Shown here in pieces: positions 35,021 to 45,400 of a DNA stretch of 64,000 bases. Position numbers and translations under genes: made by a program. This DNA is from Dipylidium caninum (Eukaryota; Platyhelminthes; Cestoda; Cyclophyllidea; Dipylidiidae). Within the stretch, counting starts at the first letter, position 1, and each line of letters starts with the position of its first letter. The stretch covers positions 1,116,001-1,180,000 of the forward strand of contig QEYB01000654.1 in NCBI GenBank assembly GCA_017562135.1. Direction: 5' to 3'. The notes under the pieces are model-generated. The model saw nothing but the letters and a program-made list of their open reading frames with translations, did not search any database and was not told where the DNA came from.

Positions 35021-36951
35021 GTGCCTGCAACAAGAAAGGACTAGGACGTAGTTGCTTCATTCACCATTTCCGATATTATTGCACATCGAAATCACGGTTT
35101 AAAATAAATGGTTATGTTTTATTCATCTCGAGTGCTTCAGCAATTTTCCCTGTGATTTCGCGTGGGCAAATTTTCTACTTTATGTTGTGCACAATTGGTC
35201 GTCACAGAGTAGCCTATTTGGCTTTCTATTTTTCGGGAGTCGTGGACGTCATAGTTTTTTTCCCAGAAACTTTCTCGTTGGGCTAATTAGTCTGTCAGTT
35301 TCGTGAAATTCGATATTAAAAGAAAGGCGAGATGAGCAACCGTCTGTGTCATCTGCTAGCGGATCACTACGATTAATGTGAATCATGAAGGTATACATTT
35401 TTTGACTTGTATCGCTTAACTTTCACGTAATTACCATCCCTCGGGCTTTGCACCTGTTGGGAGTTTGGGTATTTGGAAAATCCTTAAACAAATCTGCCCG
35501 AGTTAGTAGTTCGGCAATGTTGGTTTTTATGGCAAAACGAATGGCCATTCATTCAGGAACCCGCCTGACTGCATTCACGTAGCTGAGAATCTGCGAGTGT
35601 TCTCGGAGCACGCAGTTGCTGAAGGACAATTACAAGTAAGTGCGGTGGACGTTAACACCATGAAGTGTCTCAAGAACGCCGAGCTCTTCTATTCGGTATG
35701 TTGATATCCCTGTTAATTTTTCCCGACAAATACTCTCCAAATGATTTAAAGGCCACTTGGACTGCTTCACCGCTGGACGTGCGCTAACGTGCCAGCAAAC
35801 TGTGGGTCAAATTAAGCGAGACTTTTTAATTTGTGTAGTCGGTGTAATTTAATGTTATTGTACACCACAATGTGGCGGAATTTTTGTTACCCTCTTTATA
35901 CGCAAGTCGAATGCTTCCCGAGCTTTAGACATTGTCGAAATCTTCATGGGTCTTGTCTCTTTTTAGCATACAACAAGACACTGAGATTTGGCTCAAAGTT
36001 TTGTATTCGTTCCTTCAATTATCACAAACATAGGGCCATTTCTCTCGAATAAGGCTTTTGGGAAGGCTTTAAAGTGTGTGGGAACATTCACCTTATTCAT
36101 TATGTACAATTAATGGTGGGGAAATAAAGGCGGATTAACAACTTAAATCGCGCGGTTCTCACCCCCTACTCCAATTTTATTGCTTACACTAAGTTGAGAT
36201 TATGGACACGAGAGTCAATTTGCAGTTAGTGAGCTTAGCTAACTGAACCAACATAAATGCGATTATTCGCGTAGACGATAGTCAAGGGGACTCGATTGGT
36301 CGGTTTCTGATTCATATCCTATAAATGGTGATAGATATCTGCTCAAAAACCGTAACTCGGTACGACGTTCGATTTAAATGATCTCAATGTTAAATCTTCA
36401 CACATAAAGGCTTCACAATTTTAAATGGTTTGAAGAAAAATGACACCGAGTGTTGAAGGGATTAGCGTTCAAAGTACGTCGATATGAGAGAGGCGAGCAA
36501 TGAAAACGTGTTAAGTGACCATTTGCTGAGAACGGCACGAAGGCATCAAATGGCAACAAAAGTGCTCGTAAAAATCTGGCGAATTTTGGAATTACTACGC
36601 ATGAAAAATATTTCTAGTACAAATATGTAACTATACTGAACGAAAATTTGTCACAACAAAAGTGTCAAAATTTTGAATAAAGTTGAAGTGTGTTTCGATG
36701 TTTTTCCGCATAATCCTGGACGAAATAAAGTGCACTCTGCGAAAGGAACGTTGCATAAATGCATCGTAAAAATGTCTGCAAAAGCCTAACCACTCTTTAA
36801 CATGAGTACAATTTTTTCCCTTTTTGCTTTTTTTGTATTTTAACAAAAATGAAAAATCCAGTCAAGTTTGTTTAAACCTTTCATCGCGTCAGCCTTGGCT
36901 TCCCCTTGGTCTTACCGCGGTTACGACATTGTTGAAGTGATTTTATGGGAC
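35021..36951. other. Intergenic DNA with one exon-like stretch
   Basis: Mostly AT-rich DNA without a gene. At 35510-35635 (plus) 42 codons stay open and end at a consensus GTAAGT donor, but no ATG, promoter or partner exon was found. A TATAAAT at about 36317 is not followed by a usable frame. Confidence 0.4.
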
Positions 36952-36959
36952 TATATAAG
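36952..36959 (+). promoter_or_regulatory. TATA box for the gene at 37008
   Basis: TATATAAG 49 nt before the ATG. Confidence 0.65.
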
Positions 36960-37007
36960 TAACGTCAAAATGTCACTCCCAATCAACCTAACGAGTCTGC
37001 ATCAAAG

Positions 37008-37233
37008 ATGCCCAAAGAGTCAAGCTGTTGCCCTCGATCTCTTACCTATTACCAGTACACCGAGAGTCCCGCTTCAGAACACTATGAATATTTTCATGTG
37101 AAGAACGGACGTCCATCACATCCAGACACAGATAAACTCTGCCGATGCAAACGCAAACGTACGTGTACCATATTGAAGTCACTTATAACATTATTTTTAT
37201 CTTATAGCTCGCTCATGCAAAGATTGCCGCTAA
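37008..37233 (+). CDS. Cys-containing small protein, HYEYFHVKNG family, copy 2
   Basis: Exons 37008-37158 and 37208-37233, with a 49-nt intron (GTACGT...TTATAG, phase 1), give 58 residues. The first 34 residues match copy 1 at most positions (CCPRSLTYYQYTESP, then EHYEYFHVKNG). The C-terminal part has diverged: it is basic (CRCKRKPRSCKDCR), and the protein has six cysteines against eleven in copy 1. AATAAA is at 37301-37306. The two genes are direct tandem duplicates about 2.2 kb apart. The conserved core with a divergent Cys tail suggests that the Tyr-rich core is the constrained part. Function unknown. Confidence 0.78.
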
Positions 37234-39366
37234 AAACGGAGCTATTATTTGGGAAGTCCCCCATGATTATTGAACGAAATGTATTCTTCAAACTTTAGTA
37301 AATAAACGAATTGTATGCCTGTTGGATATGTTTTATGTGACTACCTTTTCCCTTGGTTTGCGTTTTTTCTACAATTTTAAGGTCAATCTCCTACATTATA
37401 TGACTACTACTGTACAACATTGCTTAGTGGACGTTGGCTCACCTTGTGCGGTAATAACATAAGTAGAAATCAAGGGTATGGCTAACATATACCCTCATAA
37501 TGTCGGTCTTGAGGTTTGTCCGTCAAGTATTTTCTTTTCCGAGGTCAATAAAAGCAGAAGTCCTGAAGTCTCAAGCCTGCCCCATCTTTAGCAAGACTTT
37601 CTTTACTCAAAGAGTCTTTTTTTAACCAAATAGAGAAAGCACGCCTAAACGGATTTTAGTTCTCCATTTTTGACGCGGTTGGCGTGACAATTAATTTAGG
37701 GGAAGTGTGGCTTCACCTGTTTGGCAAGTGGGTTCTCGAGGATGAAGAGCGATTAGAGGAGTAAATCAATTCTCCTTAGGCCTTCTTAAATGCCTGTCAA
37801 TGTAAGCAAACATAGGACAGATCTTTTGTCTACCAAAAACGAGGTTTTTGGGGAGTGGCGTCGAGTAGGGACCACGTCAACTATGAAAACACATTTTATG
37901 CAAGTGTGAAGATTAAAATCCCGGTGTCCATTAAAATCTTAATATTCGTGTGAAAGGCGATCTCTCTCGACTGCCAACAAACCAGACAAAGCGGACTTTT
38001 GCAAAATCCCTTGAGCTTTCGGTTTCCCATGTGTCAGAGGCTTGCAAAAAAGACATTTTAGAAACTGGTTTACCAAATGCCTGAATGCTTCAAGAAACGG
38101 ATGAATACGCTAATAAAACCTCGAATTAATCAACCTAGGGAAGTAAAAATCGTGAGGTAAATAAACCCTACGATGTAATTGGTAAAACTTGATTCCAAAA
38201 CGGCTCTGACCAAACTTCCATCCACATACTGACCTTTAACCCGAAATTAACCAAATTGCTCCCAGTTATTCATGACAAACCATTTTTTTCAGTAAAAACA
38301 TTAGTGTTTTTCATCTCCTCTATACAACTGTGGTCTCTGCCACCGCATGGGAAAAGTTCTACGACATCTCGAAAATTACATTTTCTTTTTTAATTAGCCT
38401 TGACACCGAGACCAAGTACTGTCACGGAGTTGGCACGCAATAGTGCACATCATAACAAATACGCAAGCAGTTGATTAGTCGTTAATTTGGTGAATTCCAT
38501 ACATCACCTTTGAAGTCACTGCCTTAATAGCCCCATAATAAGTGTCTCTCCCATGCAGGCATAATTAATTACCGCTTGAGGGTGAAAAAGCACTCATGCA
38601 GATGAAAATTAAATAAATCCCTAGGATTTTCACTTTTTTTTCATTCTAATTTTTTGCGCAAAGAGTTTTCCCCGCTGTTGGCGCGATAAAATGAAATTAT
38701 TGGATTTTTAGGCGCCTGGACGCATGACTCATCCCACCTTGCAGAATTGATAATCAATAAATCAATAATCCGCCTGCGGCGGCACATTCGCCTGTAGCCT
38801 GTAACTGGGCCAAATTTACCAGCGTCCGATGGGATTAGTGACACACTTTGAAGCCTCTGGTTCCATTTTTCATGACATCTATCATTTAGGACATGTAAAT
38901 ACTGGAAAATACAGTGTTTTGAGTGTAGGCCGTCGAGTAAAACGGAGTTTTCCTGCCTCATCGGCCTGCACTTCTCCCTCCCGAGCTAAATAACACGAAT
39001 AAAACCTCAAAAAACATTATTTAAATCAAAACCCCGTCACAGATAATTTCGGGCAATGAATACGAAATTGTCAGCTGTCAGCATATTTTTTTTAATTAGA
39101 GCGACATTCCGAAAATCACATGTATCTGGCAATGCGTGAGTCGGATAGACGGAAAGGAGAACAATTTGCTACAAATTCATCGAATTTCAGGGCCTTCATT
39201 AAGGAAAATTCGTGCTGTTACATAATGACATTAAATTTCTCCCACCTTCATAACGTCATGCTTGTCATTCTGCTTATGGAAATTAAGAAGTTAAAGAAAA
39301 ATGCTACGTGATGTTAAAGGTCACAAATTTTATTAGGCAAACACAATTCGTAACACGATCGGCTAC
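37234..39366. other. Intergenic DNA, no convincing gene
   Basis: AT-rich. The longest frame, 38641-38961 on the minus strand (106 codons, ATG start), has no TATA box, domain or paired splice sites and is not called. Confidence 0.45.
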
Positions 39367-39374
39367 TATAAAAG
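39367..39374 (+). promoter_or_regulatory. TATA box for the gene at 39410
   Basis: TATAAAAG 43 nt before the ATG, followed by an AT-rich leader. Confidence 0.55.
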
Positions 39375-39409
39375 CTTGGATGGCAATTATATTATAATCA
39401 CATTGAAAG

Positions 39410-39563
39410 ATGTCTTTAATGGAGAGAAAAGAGGGGGAAACAAGTCAGGGGAAAAAGTGGGCGAAGGCGGCTGACGGAGGTCCGACTAACATAGCTTCGA
39501 GTGTAGGTGGGATAAGTTAGGGAATAACAACTGCCAATTCCTCAGAATGTCAATGATGAATGA
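39410..39563 (+). CDS. Small spliced gene, unknown 36-residue Lys-rich protein
   Basis: Exon 39410-39502, a 43-nt intron (GTAGGT...CCTCAG, phase 0) and an 18-nt exon 39546-39563 give a 36-residue hydrophilic product rich in Lys, Gly, Glu and Ser, with no cysteine. AATAAA at 39765-39770 and the TATA box at 39367 bracket it. Without splicing the frame would end five codons later, so the exact C-terminus is uncertain. No family is recognised. Shortness makes this one of the weaker calls, but it has the same promoter-to-ATG spacing and mini-intron as its neighbours. Confidence 0.42.
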
Positions 39564-40517
39564 TTATAGCCTTTATAATGAACGACACCCTGTCACAACG
39601 AGATGGGAAATTAGAAAGACTCAACGTACTTTGATAGATTGAAGAAGGGCATAAACCGTAAAAGACGAGGAATTAATTAATTGTCATACCATAAAGGGGT
39701 TAAATGCGCAATTATTTTTACAGTCAGCAAAACGCACAGCAGACGATTAGAAAGATTGTCATTCAATAAAACGTCGTTTTCAATTTTGGCTACTCATCTA
39801 CTTTGTGATCATAGGATTTCTAGTGGACAGTTTCTTTTCGGCCATTAGGAGATTTATATACCATTAGCCAATAGGAAGCTGACCCGGGTGATAGTTTCAT
39901 GACAACGGAAAGTGCTCTGATTGGTGGAGGAATGTTTCCACATATTATCCAAACATGATTGGTTACCCGTCCGTGCTGTCCGACGCGACTCGATTGTTGA
40001 CTTTCCACGATTTTGAGTTATAAGCGTGCCCGAAATTTAATTGCGAAAGTGATCGCATGTCATTAATGACATAGTCAGGTAAGACTATTTATAACAACCG
40101 GAAAATTTTCCGGTCTTTGGGTCGCTGATGTTTGATGAAGGTTTAATTGATAGACTTTCCTTAATTCTTCCCCTTTTATCCCCACTAGACCTCTTACATT
40201 CTTCTCATTCTTTAAATCAACATTATTTAACATTGTATTCAACAAAGAGAAGTCACGGAGAGACTCCATAAAACGTTTATTTGGATCATATTGCATCAGA
40301 ACTTTTGACCCACAACGGCCAATCAGACTGTTGACAAAATGGAATAATTGGCGAAAAATGGGATGGGGAAAAGGAGATGCGAAAGAAAGGGACAAGGTAT
40401 GCTATGAGCAGAACTGGAGAATGGAAGCAAGAGGAAAACAGTGGACGAAGGCACTGCTTACTAACCATTTTGCCGAAGTCAAAATTACGGATAGTACTAC
40501 GTGGGATCTGCTTCCTT
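39564..40517. other. Intergenic DNA with unassigned promoter-like motifs
   Basis: Minus-strand TATATAAA (about 39849-39856, with two inverted CCAAT boxes upstream) and TATAAATAG (about 40086-40093) look like promoters. Only very short frames of 11-15 codons follow, so their products, if any, are unknown. TTTATT at 40277-40282 can serve as the minus-strand AATAAA of the next gene. Confidence 0.4.
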
Positions 40518-40764
40518 CTAGGGACAGCAGTTGCAACATCCATAGGTGCATGGACACGGACAGCAGCAGGGGTCAACTACGCAAAAAAGGCCAGTCAGAC
40601 AGGCGGGAGAAATGAAACCTACCACAACACGGTCGACAGGGTTCACAGCAGACGTAGCAACAGCACACGACAGGCTCGGGAACCTCGTAGCAAAATTTCA
40701 CCGGTCTCTTGACCACCTTCCTCTCCACCCTGTACTCGTATCCCCTGATACACTTTGAAGGCAT
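40518..40764 (-). CDS. Cys-rich small protein, VPEP family, copy 1
   Basis: Minus-strand exons 40623-40764 and 40518-40576, with a 46-nt intron (GTAGGT...GCGTAG, phase 1), give 66 residues with 19 cysteines. The N-terminal third is basic. It is followed by KFCYEVPEPVVCCCYVCC and then dense Cys/Pro blocks (CRPCC, PCCCPCPC, CCNCCP). No signal peptide is present. A TATATAAG on the minus strand (40831-40838) lies about 65 nt upstream, and TTTATT at 40277-40282 provides a polyadenylation signal. The neighbour at 41298 shares the xCxxVPEPxxC core, the strand and the intron phase, so the pair is a tandem duplication. I do not recognise the family elsewhere. A keratin-associated-like or sperm structural role is only analogy. 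Confidence 0.78.
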
Positions 40765-40830
40765 CTCCTTTTCCTTATTTTGTGAGAGTCAGGAAATTAT
40801 TAATGACTCTTCAGGACCGCGGGAAATCCG

Positions 40831-40838
40831 CTTATATA
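40831..40838 (-). promoter_or_regulatory. TATA box for the gene ending at 40764
   Basis: TATATAAG read on the minus strand, about 65 nt upstream of the ATG at 40764. Confidence 0.6.
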
Positions 40839-41081
40839 ACCGGTTGGAGAACCAAAACCATGTGACCTTGGACTACCTCCAATTAGCCTGTCATTACGTC
40901 ACTAACTTCCGAAACCAATTCCCACACCTTCAAGGTTGTTGCGCAAAATATCCAATCAGTAGAACAAGAGTCAAAGATTTCCACTGACACAATAAGAAGA
41001 TTTATTTATTACCCATGATAGTCTTCCAGACGAAATTAGTGTAACACAGAATGAGAGAGGTTAAGGACAAGGAGAAGGGCA

Positions 41082-41298
41082 TTAGTCGCAGCACTTCCTC
41101 TTGGGGGAACCTGGAAGGGAGGAAGGCGGTAAAGGTCATACGCGGAGGGAAAAAGGACTTACATTTGGGCATGCAGGACTTCTCGCAGACCACGCGGCAT
41201 TTCCAGGGCTCCGGGACTGCGATACAGTGCTTCATTTGTTGTTTGCACACCTGCGGCACAATTTTGTAGTGGTCCGCGACGAAACAGTGGCAAGGCAT
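41082..41298 (-). CDS. Cys-rich small protein, VPEP family, copy 2
   Basis: Minus-strand exons 41163-41298 and 41082-41110, with a 52-nt intron (GTAAGT...TTCCAG, phase 1), give 54 residues with ten cysteines. The central motif KHCIAVPEPWKCRVVCEKSC aligns with the equivalent segment of the gene at 40764. The start (MPCHC) and the short basic tail ending CCD differ. There is no signal peptide. A palindromic TTTATATAAA lies 39 nt before the ATG and could act in either direction. TTTATT at 41001-41010 supplies an AATAAA on the minus strand just past the stop. Function unknown; the intracellular Cys-rich character matches the other genes of the cluster. Confidence 0.78.
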
Positions 41299-41336
41299 TG
41301 CGCTTATTAGCTGAAGCGAGCACGGCGAGGTGGTAG

Positions 41337-41346
41337 TTTATATAAA
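41337..41346 (-). promoter_or_regulatory. Palindromic TATA box for the gene ending at 41298
   Basis: TTTATATAAA, 39 nt upstream of the minus-strand ATG at 41298. Confidence 0.65.
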
Positions 41347-42236
41347 GCGGCATCCGCGGAATCACACGCCAACACACACGCGCACTTGCGTGTTAGTGTG
41401 TGATTAATTAGATTGACTCCCTAGTTCACAGCCATTATAATTCAATTAAATTCGGATCGCCACCATAGCGGCACAAAACGCAATCGGACGCCGGGACAGC
41501 CCGCAGTTTAGGCAGTGGATGCGTATTTTCCAGAAGGACATTCCTTGTTGCAAGGAAAAACGGATAAAGCGTTGACAGTTGAGAAAACATCATGATTCAG
41601 TGAAGCCGGACGCTGGAACCGACATGCCAGAAACGCAAGAGTGCAGCGAGTGCGTTGCTCACCGGTTACGCTGCAAGCAGCAATAGCCAATCACAGGGAG
41701 GCCGCTTTGATTGGACGACGGTTCTTATCAATTAATCTGCGTTGTTTAAATGATCGTATATTTTGATATTACTTTAACCCAACAAATTTGAAAAGGAAAA
41801 GTTAAGCCTTTTAGACTATCTGTACTCAATGATTTCAGTCGACAAAACTGTGTTACAGGGTGAGTATAAAGACTGACATATGCAAAGAGCCGAAATTTGT
41901 TCTCATGTGAAAGTAATTGTCAGTATGTGGGTATAGAAAACTTCCCGCGAAAGTACATGTAATAGCTATAGGGTCTTTAAATTAGATTTTTAAAATTTTC
42001 CGGAACATACTCATAATAAACACATGGTATTTTCCCTACGTTAACTCGCTTATTTCACACGTACTGTTTTTTATGCCAATGGACGTTTTCCCGCGGGAAG
42101 CCTACTCTTGGATGCGTATTCTCTGGCTTTTTTTGCTTCTGAATAACCTCAATGTGGTTAACTTTTCCTCAATTTAGGGAGTAGGCGATGAAAAAACCGA
42201 GGGTAAATATCGGAGGGAAGTTGTCCCCAATTTCTT
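41347..42236. other. Intergenic DNA, no gene seen
   Basis: A TATAAAG at about 41864 is followed after 20 nt by an 18-codon frame only. Nothing else is supported. Confidence 0.45.
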
Positions 42237-42297
42237 ATAAAAGTAAAAAGGAATAGAAAGCGCGAAGACGTTTTTATCGCTTTTCATTCCCTATCTG

Positions 42298-42441
42298 ATG
42301 AGACGGATGGGCAAAACATCACGCCGACAGGTTGGAAGGAAGACAGTCCATTGGGTGAAATGGCGGAATGTCCACAGGTTATGGGGATGCGCAAATAAAT
42401 TTGTTGATAGGTTGTTAGGCGTAGCGGGACACGGGAGTTAA
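42298..42441 (+). CDS. Doubtful small basic protein
   Basis: The ATG at 42298 opens 47 codons rich in Arg, Lys, Trp and His, with no recognisable domain. TATAAAAG at about 42237 lies about 60 nt upstream. An internal GT...AG segment of 33 nt (starting after codon 26) could be a mini-intron and would shorten the product to 36 residues without changing the end. The strong basic character recalls small nucleic-acid-binding proteins, but composition alone cannot decide. No close AATAAA is seen. Confidence 0.28.
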   Translation: MRRMGKTSRRQVGRKTVHWVKWRNVHRLWGCANKFVDRLLGVAGHGS

Positions 42442-45400
42442 AATATTTAGTTGGATTGCCAGGTCGCATGATGTCGTGTCCTCTTGCGATTTCCTGACGG
42501 AGACACCACGGGACCTGAGTTTGTGGACACGATCGGCCACTGCCACCGACGACAAAAAACCAGCCTTCACCACGTGTCAAAGTCCCCTTTACCGCATTTC
42601 CAGTGCAAATCAATCACAAAAAGTGGGATGCGTTTAATATCATTTATCCGTTAACCTCGTAAATATAATTGTTACTTGCAGAAATTTCATTATTTCTCCT
42701 CAACAAGTAATTTGATTAGCGCGTCTCCACCACAACGACCATGGGAAATGGCGCAGGGCGGTGAGGGTCTCTCCCCTCCGTTCTCCCATTCATTCCTCAT
42801 CCAACTCGGCTCGCATTAAAGTTGACTTGCAGAAAATTCACTAAAAAGAGGAGGAATGTTGATATTTTTGAGACACAGCGAAGTGGACTTTGGACGAATG
42901 CAGGTCGTCGGGGGAGACTGTCTCGAAGAATTGCTCGATGCGAGTCAACAGAAGGCGTTTAGTAACAGTCCTTCCTCGGGCTTACGGCGCAAATCTGCTC
43001 CAAATGAACCAACAGAAAGTGTCGCCGCCTGGTAAAAGCTGCCGTGCGGAGCGTCTCATGCGACGCCACTTTGACCACTTTTTCCACGGCGGCAGCCGAG
43101 AGTCTCGTCCACCTCCGCCGACGCGACGTGGCCGGGGCGGCTACGGACGAGGAGTCGGGAGATGCGAGCCCACTGCGACGCGGAACGCTTTCAACGCCAG
43201 CGCCATTGCCAGTGAGCCTCGTTAGTGCCGATTCGCCTTCTCATTCTGCAGCGACGCGACAGGCGGCTGAGGGAGAAACTCTCAGGCCTCACAAACTACG
43301 TCACGAGGCGCAGTAAACAGACAACAAGTCTGTCACAGGAGACGTCTGAGTCATGAGTTAATGGAATGTGTGCGAGGAGTCGCAGACTCTGCGAGTCGGT
43401 CTCGACTGAAAACGCGGGAGCGGGTGAGAAAAGCGCCTGAGGCCGCGTAGACGAGTTTAAGGCGCAAAATCCTCACCTTTGGATGAAGTCGCCGGCCTTG
43501 ATGGGCGCAAAGTTGACGCGTGGCTCCCCCCACAAACGGGTACGTCAGCCATCCGGAGGACGGAAGCAAAGATTCGGGAAATGAGCCAATCGTCGCAAAT
43601 TTTGAAAGATTTTCATCCTCTGTTTGAGTCAAACTCGTCCATAAGCCCTCCTTTACACTGACTCGACGACAAATTCCAAATGTTGTCACAGTAAAAACGA
43701 CGTTGTGGCAAGATTAACAAAATCCTACAAATTATAATGGATAGGGCAATTTTCAAAATTGAATTAGACGAGTCACAGGCAACCGCTTGTCACATGAGAG
43801 CAGACTCCTGAGCAGAGCGCCACAAGACTTGATTGACTCCTTCGTAGATGATGTAATGATTATTACTTTGGGGAGAGAATGTTGGCGCATGTGAAAAAGG
43901 GCTTCAGAAACGAAAATCTGCGTGACCAATGGGCACGTTCTGCAAAGGGGAAGAAGGAAGAAAATGAAGCTTCGAAATTGCCAAATTAAATTATTTTCCC
44001 CTCATTTATGCGAACCCTGGCATAAACGATTCCTGTGGGTGCGACGCCACTTTAAGGCGCATTAACGCCATCATGGGACTTCACTTCTGACCCAAACGTT
44101 CTTGCCAAGGTTTGAGCAAAAGTCGAGAGAAAAATTACATAGGCTTATTATTACCCGCGATTAGCTTGATTGGTTTTTCAAATGGAACTCTAGGTTTGGC
44201 AGCAGTTGTAAATATTAATGCTAAAATATGTGACCAGGAGGGTTGAAAAGATGTCTATGTGGGTCTGTCTATGGTGACCAAAACGCCCAATAGAATATCT
44301 GCAAAGTATAGCCCATTAACTTTAGATCGCCCAAATGTCGCGAAATTTCCTCAGCGCTATTAATATGAGCGCCGGGTGACAGCAATTTTACAACCTTTTT
44401 GTAAAATAATAAATAGTTAATTAAAACAAAGAAAAAAAATTACTTGAAAAATTTTAACCTTTTCAACTAATATTTTATTTTAAATTTACAACTTTAAGTT
44501 GATTAAATAAAAAAGCTATAATTTGGCTGTGGGCAATTTCTTGTTTTTCTTCATAAATTGCTTAAGACTATGCACTTAACGCAGAAGTGGGCCCATTTTT
44601 AGCTTATTTTTCTTGAATTCTGATCTAGGAACAGGATAACGATGTGTTAAAATCTGCCTCATGAACATATACTTCTCACCGAGTGCATTAATAGTTAAGG
44701 AAAGACTCACGTCTCAAAGATTTTATCCCGTTATTTTGGATGATTTTGCGTAAATTGGCAGTCCGGGGTGCATAATTTGATGGCTCCTACGGTAATCACC
44801 TTCATTATTCCAAAATTTATCCTACTCTACATGGTCTTGCACTATGGAACACAAACTATTTGCTTACTATTTGGGCTTACCTATGCGCTCTTTAATTCAA
44901 GGTAATTAGCGCTTTTGGATTGAGATCAACTTCCGCTCTCTAGGCTTTTTTAAATTATATTGGATCAACAGGACTTCAGCGGATTTTTGCCGCATTACAA
45001 AAGAATCAACTTCTCACCTAATTGTAAATTGGAATAGAGCCTCTCACACTATTTGAGGGCCACCCGAATTGTGGATGTGCCGAATTTTAGCCCTCACAGC
45101 GCCGGCGCACCCCAATTTCGAGTGTGAAAATGCATTACTCGAGCGGTGCCAGTAACGGTTAATTTTTACGCAGAGACATCGTCACGCGCCAAGATGACGA
45201 GTCTCGTAGCATCTGAGGGCGTTTCACGGAGCTTTCGACAGCATCGCGCTGACGCAGAGGCTTGTAGCATGTCGCTTGTCACTGCGACAAGGTCACTTAG
45301 TTCGCGCCGATCTGCCTGAATTCAGACAGAGAAAACATAAAAATACGAGACTCTGTGTAAATGAATTAGAGTAGGGGTGTTGCCACTGTTCTTCCACTCT

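Noticed and set aside
38641..38961. 106-codon minus-strand frame with ATG
   Set aside because: No TATA box at the spacing seen for local genes, no domain and no intron signals.
39820..40008. Minus-strand TATATAAA with CCAAT boxes and short frames nearby
   Set aside because: The motif looks like a promoter, but the ATG that follows lies within 10 nt of the TATA box and yields 15 codons. No product could be supported.
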